From assembly GCA_052315315.1 (NCBI GenBank), contig JBLSDE010000005.1, positions 1-64,000 on the forward strand: a stretch of DNA of 64,000 bases, given 5' to 3'. The notes beneath the pieces were generated by a model, which saw only the letters and a list, made by a program, of their open reading frames with translations, was not told the DNA's origin and ran no database searches. The first letter of the stretch is position 1. The number at the start of each line of letters is the position of its first letter. This document shows positions 8,525 to 16,787 of the stretch, piece after piece. This DNA is from Cuniculiplasma sp052315315. Its GTDB lineage: Archaea; Thermoplasmatota; Thermoplasmata; Thermoplasmatales; Thermoplasmataceae. The position numbers and the translations under genes were made by a program.

Positions 8525-9424
8525 ATGGATTCAGTAATTGTGAAAAATAATGGCTGGGAGGGGTTTTCTGAAGATCATATAATGCAGGCCTCTAAGATTT
8601 TGTTGAGAGATTATGAGGTAAAAATCAGCAGATTTGTTAATTCTGGCTTCAATAATAAGGTCTTAATAATCAATAATGAAATAGTGTTAAAATTCCCCAG
8701 AAATTCGTTCTCATCGGAAAGACTGATTGCAGAAAAGAAAATTACCGACCTTTTGATCAATTTCCCCTTCAGGTTTCCCAGATATAACATACTGTCTGTA
8801 GACAAAAGGCTGGTAGGGAAGTACAGGTACATCGAAGGCTATCCATTAAGAAAGCTGAAGGTAATGAATGAATGTGTAAAGCATGATTTTTCAAAGTATT
8901 TTGATTATATATCTGAATTTGATATGACGAGTATCCAGAAAGGACATATTGTTATAAATGATACAGACAGCTGGGTAAAATCACAACTGAGTCTTATGGA
9001 AAAATTTGAAGACATTGAGAGAACATATATTGATAAGATGTACTTTGAATTTCTGAGGAATGAAATTAGAAGACTGGAGACATACCTTTCGGATGAAGAT
9101 TTTACCCTGATCCACGGTGATTTCTATAGAGATAATATAATTTTACAGAACGACCTCTGCCATATATCTGGAATTATCGACTGGGGAGAGGCATGTTCCG
9201 GAGATATTGCATTTGATCTTGCTTCATTGGCAGTTGACTACGATCTGGGTACTGTTTTAGATCTTATACCAGCAAGATTTCGCCCAGAAAAGGAGAAGAT
9301 TCTTAAGAGAATCAGTATTTACAAAAAAATTGAGCCTCTTTATACCCTTTATTTTGTTATAAAGGAGGGGAGAGATAACGAAGCGAAGATACTGTCAGAG
9401 GAATTTAAAAAAAGTTTACAGTAA
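8525..9424 (+). CDS. Aminoglycoside phosphotransferase-like kinase
   Basis: Protein-kinase-fold small-molecule phosphotransferase of ~299 residues. The catalytic loop HGDFYRDNI (about 197-205) supplies the Asp base and Mg2+-binding Asn. IDWGE (about 218-222) is the DFG equivalent, followed by the GD-x-AFDLA block typical of the APH family. The N-lobe has IVLKFPR with the ATP-binding Lys. An upstream in-frame TTG at 8492 would add 11 residues; I prefer the ATG. Chromosomal archaeal members usually act on sugars, amines or cofactors rather than antibiotics. The substrate is unknown. Confidence 0.75.
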   Translation: MDSVIVKNNGWEGFSEDHIMQASKILLRDYEVKISRFVNSGFNNKVLIINNEIVLKFPRNSFSSERLIAEKKITDLLINFPFRFPRYNILSVDKRLVGKYRYIEGYPLRKLKVMNECVKHDFSKYFDYISEFDMTSIQKGHIVINDTDSWVKSQLSLMEKFEDIERTYIDKMYFEFLRNEIRRLETYLSDEDFTLIHGDFYRDNIILQNDLCHISGIIDWGEACSGDIAFDLASLAVDYDLGTVLDLIPARFRPEKEKILKRISIYKKIEPLYTLYFVIKEGRDNEAKILSEEFKKSLQ

Positions 9425-9456
9425 AGGTATTGAAAATCAAGGAGGTCCAATTGAAA

Positions 9457-10194
9457 ATGGGGAATAAAAAGCAGGATAAACGTTCTGACACACTGAAAGT
9501 AAGCTTGAATGGCAACTTGGTGTTAATCAATATCATAAGGGAAAGGAGGAAAAGCGAGTATATTCGTCTTGGGAGAGATGGAACCTTTATCATGAGGTTT
9601 CCAAGGGAAGCAGGAGAGGATGAAATCCGTTCATTTCTCAAAAGAAATGAAGGATGGATAAATGAGGTTTTGGAGGCAAGGAGAAAATATGAAGAAGCCA
9701 GAGCAAAAACAAACTTCACTGATGGGGAAATGCATCTCCTGTTTGGAAGATATTACCACATAAGGATTGTTAATTCGGGAGAATGCCTCCATTTTGACGA
9801 GTCTTTTCTCCTAAGATATGATTGTAAGGAAGATTATGGAATACTTTTCAGGGATTTTTATACCAAAGCATTAAAAGACTACCTGGACAGAAGGCTCAAT
9901 ATTCTATCAAAGGAGTACAATTTCCATTACACATCATATCGGGTTGGTAAAGCAATAAAGAGATGGGGGAGTTGCTCACATGACGACAGACTGACCTTCT
10001 CATGGCTACTGGGAATGGCCCCTCCTGAGTGCATAGATTATGTAATAATACACGAATTAGTGCATACCAGGATCAAATCCCACGGTAAGGTATTCTGGTC
10101 AGAAGTGGAAAAAATTCTTCCAGATTGGAGGTTAAGGAGAGATTGGCTGATACAAAACCACAGTATCATGATATCTGTTTCTCCTCAGGAGTGA
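9457..10194 (+). CDS. YgjP-type (DUF45) zinc metallopeptidase-like protein
   Basis: Predicted metal-dependent hydrolase of the YgjP/WLM family. The C-terminal domain has the family series KRWGSCS, then LTFSWLLGMAPPECIDYVIIHEL with the HELVH zinc motif (around residue 199), and SHGKVFW downstream supplying the third His. A GGAGGT site at 9441-9446 supports starting at the ATG (9457) or the TTG at 9451, not the distal TTG at 9430. In bacteria such genes often accompany type I restriction systems, but none is seen here. It follows the APH-like gene by 32 bases and may share its transcript. Confidence 0.8.
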   Translation: MGNKKQDKRSDTLKVSLNGNLVLINIIRERRKSEYIRLGRDGTFIMRFPREAGEDEIRSFLKRNEGWINEVLEARRKYEEARAKTNFTDGEMHLLFGRYYHIRIVNSGECLHFDESFLLRYDCKEDYGILFRDFYTKALKDYLDRRLNILSKEYNFHYTSYRVGKAIKRWGSCSHDDRLTFSWLLGMAPPECIDYVIIHELVHTRIKSHGKVFWSEVEKILPDWRLRRDWLIQNHSIMISVSPQE

Positions 10195-10295
10195 AGAAGC
10201 ATTATGCTTATTGAAACACCATAATAATCATAGATTTGGGTTCCATAATTATCTTATATAGGTTAATTTTAAGATAAAATGAAAATTAGCATTCT

Positions 10296-10652
10296 ATGGC
10301 CAATGAAAATATGAGTCATAATGAATCTTCTGACCAGATTAGGTGGATAGAGCCAAGGTACGTTTCAATAATGTACATAATAATTGGTTTTCTTCTACTG
10401 GTGGTGGCGCCATATGCCATGACGATCAAATCAGATATATTCAACGACGACGTTCTTATCATAAATACAGTATTCAGCTTTATCCTGATTCTCTTGGGTA
10501 TTATCAGTTTCATGAATAATACGGACAGGAGATATTTCCTCAAGAATCTGTTTCCCATAATCATGCTTATTATGGGAATAATCTGCTGTGTTGAACAAAT
10601 ACTTAAACAGAATGTAGCTTTAGCTTTTCTGCCTCTTCATCCCCGGGTATGA
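10296..10652 (+). pseudogene. Membrane protein, probably truncated by insertion
   Basis: A multi-helix membrane protein: hydrophobic segments around residues 24-44, 54-73 and 84-102, with the charged loop NNTDRRYF between the second and third. The last ~15 codons (from about 10604) run antisense through a gene inside the inserted segment, so the natural C-terminus appears lost. A second membrane-protein fragment begins on the other side of the insertion, at about 12030. The two flanks share a 9-bp direct repeat. The family is unknown. Confidence 0.5.
10603..10611 (+). repeat. 9-bp direct repeat, left copy (candidate target duplication)
   Basis: TTAAACAGA occurs here and again at 12022-12030, bracketing the transposase segment. 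Nine-base duplications are known for the IS903 group of the IS5 family. However, I could not find terminal inverted repeats just inside the two copies, so a chance match is not excluded. Confidence 0.4.
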
Positions 10653-10956
10653 CTCTCCATGTCCTGTAACTAGATCCATTTTCTTCCAGGAATTTCTTTA
10701 CAGCGGGAAAATCCTCTTCCCTCACAATGAAATTGCCATCCTCATACCTGATTGCAGGTATGGAATCCAGAATTCCTTTCACATTGTAATGATATTTCCC
10801 GTAATTGGAAGATGATCTGTAACCGTAAAGCTTCCTGTATATCCTCGCCTGTTCCTTTCTCCCCATTCCATTACGCCTGAAAGGTATCCACACATGTACA
10901 AGAATAGCTGTTTCCAATGATCTTGAATGCACAAACATGTAAATACTGTTTTGCAA
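10603..10956 (-). CDS. Small basic protein beside transposase, conserved-looking, unknown
   Basis: Up to 117 residues. The protein-like core is VHVWIPFRRNGMGRK, then ARIYRKLYGYRSSSNYGKYH, NVKGILDSIPAI and a C-terminal part with FIVREEDFPAVKKFLEE. A shorter start is possible at the ATG at 10866 (MGRKEQ). I have the impression of a recurrent archaeal small-protein family found near insertion sequences, but cannot verify it. Its last codons and TAA stop lie within the left 9-bp repeat (TCTGTTTAA on this strand). It is transcribed divergently from the transposase, with a 24-bp palindrome between them. No catalytic motif is visible. Confidence 0.5.
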   Translation of the reverse strand: MQNSIYMFVHSRSLETAILVHVWIPFRRNGMGRKEQARIYRKLYGYRSSSNYGKYHYNVKGILDSIPAIRYEDGNFIVREEDFPAVKKFLEENGSSYRTWRVIPGDEEAEKLKLHSV

Positions 10957-10958
10957 TT

Positions 10959-10982
10959 AATACTATGCACATGCATAGTATT
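10959..10982. repeat. 24-bp palindrome over the transposase start
   Basis: Perfect 11-bp arms, AATACTATGCA and TGCATAGTATT, separated by CA. It lies between the divergent small gene (starting at 10956) and the transposase, and covers both candidate transposase ATGs (10965 and 10971). It could be an operator or transposase-binding site, or a hairpin limiting transposase translation. Confidence 0.6.
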
Positions 10983-11969
10983 CATGCCGAAGATGAAAAA
11001 TCAAAGGTTAAAAAGAATGGCAGATGGGGCAAGCAGTACAAAGATAAGAGGAACTGGGTCGAATACAACGAGGAACTTGTCATAAGAGGGAGGATGATCT
11101 TTGATATTGATTTCGTTCAGAAGTGGGATGCTGAGCTGAAGAGAATGAATTCCGGAAAGAGGGGATCACCTTATCTTTTTCCGGAATCGTTCATGAGGTT
11201 CATGATGATATGGAAGCAGTACCTTGATTACCGTGGACTGGAAGGAATGGCAAGATCTCTTGTGGATCTTGGGATAATGCCATATTACGGTGATTATACA
11301 ACAATATGGCATCGGATACATAACATGCGACCATGCCTGGACGTATCCGGATTGGAAAGCATATCAATCGGCACAGATGGCACTGGTTTTAAAACAAACA
11401 ATGCCGGAGCTTACAGGGTAACAAAATACGGCGATCAGGATGCAAAGAGGAGAAAGCATCTCGTTGTCATAATAACAGCAGATGTGAAGACAAAACATGT
11501 TATCGGGATAGAGGTGCACATAGAGGGCCAGGGTCCATCGGAACCAGAGACTGCACAGAAACATACCATGGAGGCTGTGATGAATAATATCAATGTGAGA
11601 GGCTTCTATGGTGACGGTGCATTCGACACGAATGATCTGTTCACGCTGATGCATCAAATTGGTGCCCAGCCCGTGATAAAGATAAGGAAGAATGCCTCTC
11701 CAGATCATTACAAGGGATCGAAATACCGCAGGAGGGCGATCAGGGAATACCAGAACAAGGGATACAGATCATGGTCAGAAGAGAACGATTATGGGATGAG
11801 ATGGCCCTGTACCGAAGGAATATTCTCTGCGGTGAAGAGAAAGTTCGGTGAAAATTGTGTAAGCAGGTCCACTAATGGTCTAATAAGTGAGGGATACCAG
11901 AGGATCTGGGTGTATAACTACATGAATCAGGGGGCAAAGAAAGAGGCGAGATCACTAAACCGACGATAA
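10965..11969 (+). CDS. IS5-family DDE transposase
   Basis: Cut-and-paste transposase with an RNase H-like DDE core. The N-terminal part has the IS5 signature YLDYRGLEGMARSLV and YGDYTTIWHRI. Catalytic residues: Asp in IGTDGTGF (~135), Asp in FYGDGAFDT (~214) and Glu in CTEGIFSAVKRKFGE (~284), the spacing expected of the family. It appears full length (334 residues from 10965) with no internal stop, so it may be functional. The frame is open upstream to 10917, but that extension reads through the palindrome and promoter area. Confidence 0.85.
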   Translation: MHMHSIHAEDEKSKVKKNGRWGKQYKDKRNWVEYNEELVIRGRMIFDIDFVQKWDAELKRMNSGKRGSPYLFPESFMRFMMIWKQYLDYRGLEGMARSLVDLGIMPYYGDYTTIWHRIHNMRPCLDVSGLESISIGTDGTGFKTNNAGAYRVTKYGDQDAKRRKHLVVIITADVKTKHVIGIEVHIEGQGPSEPETAQKHTMEAVMNNINVRGFYGDGAFDTNDLFTLMHQIGAQPVIKIRKNASPDHYKGSKYRRRAIREYQNKGYRSWSEENDYGMRWPCTEGIFSAVKRKFGENCVSRSTNGLISEGYQRIWVYNYMNQGAKKEARSLNRR

Positions 11970-11986
11970 AGGAGAGAAAATCAGGA

Positions 11987-12004
11987 AATAATCAGCTGAT
12001 TATT
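11987..12004. repeat. 18-bp perfect palindrome after the transposase
   Basis: AATAATCAGCTGATTATT, centred on CAG|CTG, 17 bases after the transposase stop. It may be part of the right end of the insertion sequence or a transcript 3' hairpin. No matching copy was seen at the left side. Confidence 0.5.
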
Positions 12005-12021
12005 GGATTCAGGGATATTTG

Positions 12022-12030
12022 TTAAACAGA
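12022..12030 (+). repeat. 9-bp direct repeat, right copy
   Basis: TTAAACAGA, identical to 10603-10611. It falls at the beginning of the right-hand membrane-protein fragment. The coding frames on the two sides differ by one base when the segment between the repeats is removed. Confidence 0.4.
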
Positions 12031-12249
12031 GCAGGAATAATCACAATTTTCATGTATTCGCACTTTTACGATACAAAATGGGACGAAACATACCATCTCT
12101 ATATTGTAAACATAACGGATTCTGGCGCATTCCATATAGCATATTACAAGGCTAGGGATCTTATATCAGAAATGAGTTCCCTTGGGGGAGTCGTTATAGT
12201 ACTTGGGTCACTCTATGAGATTCTCTACAGAAGAGTAATGGGAAGATAA
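12022..12249 (+). pseudogene. C-terminal fragment of a membrane protein, right of the insertion
   Basis: An open frame of about 75 residues without a convincing start: GIITIFMYSHFYDTKWDETYHL, then a soluble stretch, then one hydrophobic helix near SLGGVVIVLGSLYEIL and the basic end YRRVMGR. The frame extends left to a stop at 11989 and has only a TTG (12019) as a formal start. It is the best candidate for the missing C-terminal part of the gene at 10296, although a one-base shift would be needed to join them. It could also be an independent relic. Confidence 0.4.
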
Positions 12250-12482
12250 AATTATATTGATTTTTTATTTCATTCTCTATTTATCAAGATATTGAATCAT
12301 ATATGATTTTTACAAGCATTTCCAACTGATGTATTATATTTTAAGGGAGTTTATGGTGACAGGGAGAATTATCAAAATTAGAAAAGATCGTTTGTTGCAT
12401 TAGACCTCATTTAATAATTTCCAGCAAGAGTATGGATATGATCAAACATTAAATTAGAAATCCCTTTTTCTTGATTTATCTT

Positions 12483-13223
12483 TCACTCTACTTTGATCAA
12501 TGGTAAACCTGCCCTGTGAAACTGTTCTATCTTTTCAACGGCTTCATCTACCGGTGTAAAGGATCTAAGAATATTGGGAAACTCAGGATCGGGGGCAGGT
12601 TGGTTCTTGAAATTTACCCAGACTGGTACTATTGAAGATTGAATGGCACCAAGGATATCTGCTTTCCAGTTATCCCCAATCATTATGGTCTCCTCAGGTG
12701 AGCATTTTGCATATTCCAGGGCTATCTGAAAAATTTCAGGATCTGGTTTGAAGAAACCAAAATCGTAGGCTGGAATCATAAAATCTATGAGATGGGATAT
12801 GCCTGTCTTAGTGATCTTCTCCCTCTGGTAGTCACCCATGTGGTTTGTGACTATGCCAATTCTGTACCTCCCATGAAGTTTCTTTAAGAATATATTGGAT
12901 CCCGGGATGGCCTTTCCATATTTGATATGAAGGCATCTTATTCTTTCGTGAATTTCTCTAACCATATCCTCCTTTAAGGGAAGGCCCACATTCTGAAGAA
13001 ATAGATCCGTTCTTTTTAGATTCACTTCATTAACTGGCATTCTGTCAACTGTGAGCATATTTTTCATACCATAGTCATAAAAGTAGAACCTGGAAACGAG
13101 TTCATCCAGGGGTATTGGACGAAAAAATCTGTATTCCTTTCTAAGCTGAATAAATACGTTTCTTATGCCACCAAGATCATCATATATTGTATTATCAAAA
13201 TCCAGTAAGATCGACTTAAGCAT
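12483..13223 (-). CDS. HAD-superfamily hydrolase
   Basis: Phosphatase of the haloacid dehalogenase superfamily, 246 residues. Motif I is LLDFDNTIYD (6-15, nucleophile Asp8 and Asp10), motif II is the Thr in IVTNHMGD (~125), motif III is the Lys in FGFFKPDPEIF (~158) and motif IV is MIGDNWKAD (~182). The helical cap follows motif I, as in subfamily I (YjjG-like nucleotidases and phosphoglycolate phosphatase-like enzymes). The substrate is unknown. It stands alone and is divergent from the ECF transporter operon. Confidence 0.82.
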   Translation of the reverse strand: MLKSILLDFDNTIYDDLGGIRNVFIQLRKEYRFFRPIPLDELVSRFYFYDYGMKNMLTVDRMPVNEVNLKRTDLFLQNVGLPLKEDMVREIHERIRCLHIKYGKAIPGSNIFLKKLHGRYRIGIVTNHMGDYQREKITKTGISHLIDFMIPAYDFGFFKPDPEIFQIALEYAKCSPEETIMIGDNWKADILGAIQSSIVPVWVNFKNQPAPDPEFPNILRSFTPVDEAVEKIEQFHRAGLPLIKVE

Positions 13224-13419
13224 TTACAATCAAACCTCTTATATCTCAAATTTGAAATTATTCTGTCCAATTTACCCTATTGATCTTGCCATAAAGCAAT
13301 TGTCTATATGGTTTATGATAAAATTTTAAGCATATATTTGATACATATCTCTCCGTAAAAGAAATTAGGGTATGTAGTAAATTTATAATTAACACAGCGT
13401 CATAAAAAATCGAATTAAA

Positions 13420-14133
13420 ATGGGTTTCAATGGCATAAATGGAGATCTTAATGTTCCAGGAATGATACCCTGGGAGATAATAGTTGCATATTTTCTCATA
13501 GCTCTTGGTTTTGTTATATTTTACAGTATGAAGACAGGAGGGCTGAAGGGATACAAGACAGTCGACTTTGTCTATATAGGTATCGGCGCAGCTTTCACTG
13601 TGGTCTGGGAGTTCTTTGTTGGACCACTCTTGGACAAAATAGTGCCACCTGGTCTTTCCGCCTTTATAGGTTTTGGTTTCTTTGGAAGAATCATTGTGCT
13701 GTTCATAGTTGCTGGACTGGTTAGAAAACCAGGTGTGGGAATGCTCAGTCTTGCAATATTCGATATACTTGGGGATATATTCCACTATGGATTTAGCGGG
13801 GAACCAGTGTTCGTTTTCTACGAGGCATTAACTTATGGGCTATTCATCGATCTTGCCATAACCATAAAGAGAGGAAATCTGTTCGGGAATCTAAAGGATA
13901 AATCGAATAAATCAAATATTGGAGCCGCCATAACGGGAGCAATTATAGGTTTCACATGGGCATTTCCGGATCCATTCTTTTACAAAGGCTTCTTTGGACC
14001 ATTCCTTTATGGTAGTATAGTTAACTGGCAAAAAATCCTCATATCCTTTTACGAGGCCATTCCTGGAAATATAATTTTAGGAATTATTGCAGGACTGATT
14101 GCTCTCAGGGTTTCCAGAGTGCTGGTACAATGA
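13420..14133 (+). CDS. ECF transporter S component, YkoE-like
   Basis: Membrane substrate-binding subunit of an energy-coupling-factor importer, with about six hydrophobic helices in 237 residues. The pattern IGAAFTVVWEFFVGPLL, then GLVRKPGVGMLSLAIFDILG and YEALTYGLFIDLAITI, resembles YkoE (thiamine or HMP uptake in Bacillus), which is likewise encoded with a fused double ATPase and a T protein. The 4-base overlap (ATGA) with the ATPase gene indicates translational coupling. The substrate (thiamine precursor, cobalt/cobalamin or other) is inferred from family resemblance only; no riboswitch is seen upstream. Confidence 0.72.
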   Translation: MGFNGINGDLNVPGMIPWEIIVAYFLIALGFVIFYSMKTGGLKGYKTVDFVYIGIGAAFTVVWEFFVGPLLDKIVPPGLSAFIGFGFFGRIIVLFIVAGLVRKPGVGMLSLAIFDILGDIFHYGFSGEPVFVFYEALTYGLFIDLAITIKRGNLFGNLKDKSNKSNIGAAITGAIIGFTWAFPDPFFYKGFFGPFLYGSIVNWQKILISFYEAIPGNIILGIIAGLIALRVSRVLVQ

Positions 14134-15728
14134 AGGCCATTGAGATTAAAAATCTAAAATTTTCTTATCTAAGTGATGAAAAGCCAACCCTGGAAATTGA
14201 TGATTTCTATGTGAATGAAGGGGAGAGTATACTTCTAACTGGAAGATCAGGATCCGGAAAGAGTACACTTGTTAACTGTATAAATGGAATTATTCCTAAC
14301 GTTATAAGCGGGGAGCTGTCGGGAAGTATAAAACTTCTTGGCACAGAGGTCAGAGACATGAAACTTCCTGATATTGCAAGGGTTGTGGGAACTCTCCTTC
14401 AGGATCCGGAAAGGCAGGTGATGAATTATAACATTGTGGATGAAATAGCCTTCGGACCTGAAAATCTAAGACTGCCAAGAGAGGAGATGGAGAGAAGAAT
14501 AAACAAGGCAATTTCTGTGGTTGGCATAGGCAATTTCCTGGAACGGGAGACAACAAAACTTTCAGGAGGCGAACTTCAGAGGGTTGCCCTTGCCTCTGCT
14601 ATTGCCATGGAACCAAAAATTATGATACTGGATGAGCCCACATCCAATATAGATCCGGAGGGAACAGAACAGATATTCAAGTTCATTCAGGAAAACAAAA
14701 GTTCCATGACTCAGATAATTGTTGAACATAAGGTTGAAAGGGCCCTTCCCTTCGTGGACAGAGTGGTTGTAATAAATAACGGGAAAATAGTTTTAAACGT
14801 ATCAAAGGAGCATCTTATGAGGGATGTGGGAATACTTCTGGATGCTGGAATTGAGATACCCGAGGAGTACATATATGCCAAGGAGCTGGGTCTCCATACT
14901 CTGGATCCTGAAATAATAAGGGAAAAGATAAAGGAATCGGGGATTCATCTGTCAAGAAGAGAGCGAAGAAACGATGGGGAAGTTATACTCTCTGCTCACA
15001 TGGAGGCTGAAGTGGAGGGAAAGAGAATAGTGGATGCAAACCTTAGTTTGAAAAAGGGCCAGGTATACTGTATCATGGGAAAGAATGGGGCTGGAAAGAC
15101 CACTCTTATAAAGGCACTAATGGATTTTCTGAATAAGAAGCAGTTTAAGGTCACATCAAGTCTGTATGTTGATGGCGAAGATCTATCGAAAAAAGACTAT
15201 GTGATTCGTGGAAGGAAAATAGCATACTTGCCCCAAAGCTTTGATCTGATGCTTGTAAGCAAAAATGTGGAATCTGAAATATATTATTCAGCAAAACACA
15301 GAAAAAACCCAGAATTTAAAAAGATCGGAGATAAGCTCATCGAAATGTTTTCTCTGGAGGATAAAAGAATGAGTGATCCTTTGATGCTGAGCACAGGGCA
15401 GAGAAGAAGAGTCTGCATGGCTGCATCCCTTGCATCCTCAGCTCATATAATGCTTATGGACGAACCAACATCCGGACAGGACTTTTTGAACAAAAAAATA
15501 CTTGGTGAAGAGATAAGAAATCTCTGCGAGAGAGGTTTCTCTTTCCTTATCGTTACCCACGATTCGAGATTTGCATACAGATATGGTGACTATATAGGAA
15601 TTATGGGAAATGGAAAGATAGTTCATGAAGGCACTCCTGATGTAATTTTCAGCAGGTCGGCCGAATACGGGGTCACGCCCCCATCGGATTTTGTTTTGAG
15701 GCATTCAGAGGAAGAGGTGATGAACTAG
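14130..15728 (+). CDS. ECF transporter fused double ATPase (A-A')
   Basis: Two ABC ATPase domains in one chain power substrate import. Domain 1: Walker A GRSGSGKST (38-46), Q-loop LLQDPERQ, signature LSGGELQRV (~142) and Walker B ILDEPTSNID (~165). Domain 2: Walker A GKNGAGKTT (~317), Q-loop AYLPQS, signature LSTGQRRRV (~419) and Walker B LMDEPTSGQD (~441). Both halves look competent. At 532 residues it matches the YkoD/CbiO-fusion architecture. It overlaps the S gene by four bases, and its TAG stop abuts the T gene's ATG. Confidence 0.9.
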   Translation: MKAIEIKNLKFSYLSDEKPTLEIDDFYVNEGESILLTGRSGSGKSTLVNCINGIIPNVISGELSGSIKLLGTEVRDMKLPDIARVVGTLLQDPERQVMNYNIVDEIAFGPENLRLPREEMERRINKAISVVGIGNFLERETTKLSGGELQRVALASAIAMEPKIMILDEPTSNIDPEGTEQIFKFIQENKSSMTQIIVEHKVERALPFVDRVVVINNGKIVLNVSKEHLMRDVGILLDAGIEIPEEYIYAKELGLHTLDPEIIREKIKESGIHLSRRERRNDGEVILSAHMEAEVEGKRIVDANLSLKKGQVYCIMGKNGAGKTTLIKALMDFLNKKQFKVTSSLYVDGEDLSKKDYVIRGRKIAYLPQSFDLMLVSKNVESEIYYSAKHRKNPEFKKIGDKLIEMFSLEDKRMSDPLMLSTGQRRRVCMAASLASSAHIMLMDEPTSGQDFLNKKILGEEIRNLCERGFSFLIVTHDSRFAYRYGDYIGIMGNGKIVHEGTPDVIFSRSAEYGVTPPSDFVLRHSEEEVMN

Positions 15729-16694
15729 ATGTACAGTTTTATGGATACAGTGATAAGCTGGCTTCTCTTTGTGTTTGGTGTAAGTATACCCTTTTATCTT
15801 ATTCTGGGTGCAATAGGAATATCTGGATTCAGAGAGATTACAACATACGAAAAATACGATACATTTTACTACCGGTTAAATGCCTCTGTGAAGATTCTCC
15901 TCTCCATAATAATAGTCCTAATCGCAACATTCGCCATATGGTGGATAGGCGCCATCATAACCTTTGCATTACTGGCCTCATACGCATCCCTGAAAAATGG
16001 ATGGAGGAAAATGTATCTTGCAGGCTTTCTAATACTTTCGGTGATAATTGGTACTGTATGGGGATACGCCCCCTATGAGCCCCTGTCCATAGTTTCAATG
16101 GCACTCCACACACCTGTGTCCAAATTCACCACAATATGGACCTGGCCACCCTATTTCTCCATTTTAGGATATGAACATAAGCTCACATTGCAATCCCTTT
16201 ATTACAGCCTTCAGATTTCCTTCAGGTTCACTGCTGCTGTCGTGGCAAGTCTTTTACTGGTTATGACAAATACTCCTGCTCAGATCATAAAAACACTCAG
16301 TAAATTCAAGATACCTGATCCCATAATATTTTCCCTCGTTGTGGCAATGAAGACAGTTCCGGCAGTTTTTGAATCGTTTGATACGTCAATTAAGATAAGC
16401 ATGATGAGAGGTTACGGTGGGAATAAGCCTAAGTTTCTCAGACCCTTTGTCATACTGGCAGCAGCCATAGGTTCAATAGTGCCAACCATAGTTCATCTTT
16501 TAAGAGGTGCCAGGGATATAGGAATATCAGCGGATACAAGGGCTTTCAGGGCATACCCAACAAGAACCTATTATGTTCAGACACCCTTTAAAAGGGAAGA
16601 TTACATATTTTCAGGTATACTGATAATGATGGTAGTCGGAACAATTATAGCAATAATGATGGGATTTGGACGGGCGATTCCATATTTAACATAG
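15729..16694 (+). CDS. ECF transporter T component (EcfT)
   Basis: Transmembrane coupling protein of the ECF importer, linking ATPase motion to the S component. It has several hydrophobic helices over 321 residues. The two coupling-helix segments carry the Ala/Arg-Gly style motifs: ISMMRGYGGNKPKF (~225) and LLRGARDIGISADTRAF (~260). PAQIIKTLSKFKIPDPIIFSL is the usual conserved stretch before them. The long N-terminal part (first ~90 residues) is larger than in Bacillus YkoC. The ATG directly follows the ATPase stop. Confidence 0.88.
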   Translation: MYSFMDTVISWLLFVFGVSIPFYLILGAIGISGFREITTYEKYDTFYYRLNASVKILLSIIIVLIATFAIWWIGAIITFALLASYASLKNGWRKMYLAGFLILSVIIGTVWGYAPYEPLSIVSMALHTPVSKFTTIWTWPPYFSILGYEHKLTLQSLYYSLQISFRFTAAVVASLLLVMTNTPAQIIKTLSKFKIPDPIIFSLVVAMKTVPAVFESFDTSIKISMMRGYGGNKPKFLRPFVILAAAIGSIVPTIVHLLRGARDIGISADTRAFRAYPTRTYYVQTPFKREDYIFSGILIMMVVGTIIAIMMGFGRAIPYLT

Positions 16695-16787
16695 CCCTTT
16701 GAGGCAGTTCCATGGTTTTATATATTTTCATTATTGAAATATAACATCTGTAGGATAGTTTAAAGTTTATTTCCGCATTGTATGTAA

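Larger units (their letters stand above)
10612..12021 (+). mobile_element. IS5-family insertion sequence (boundaries tentative)
   Basis: Contains a DDE transposase and a divergent small gene. The boundaries are those implied by the flanking TTAAACAGA repeats. The base composition looks somewhat richer in G+C than the flanks. Palindromes lie at 10959-10982 and 11987-12004. No clear terminal inverted repeats were found by eye, so either the element is decayed or the true ends lie elsewhere, for example a shorter unit of ~10.93-12.01 kb. Confidence 0.45.

Noticed and set aside
13258..13785. 175-codon minus-strand open frame
   Set aside because: Lies opposite the ECF S-component gene, whose frame is clearly coding; the translation is Cys/His/Tyr-rich nonsense typical of a shadow.
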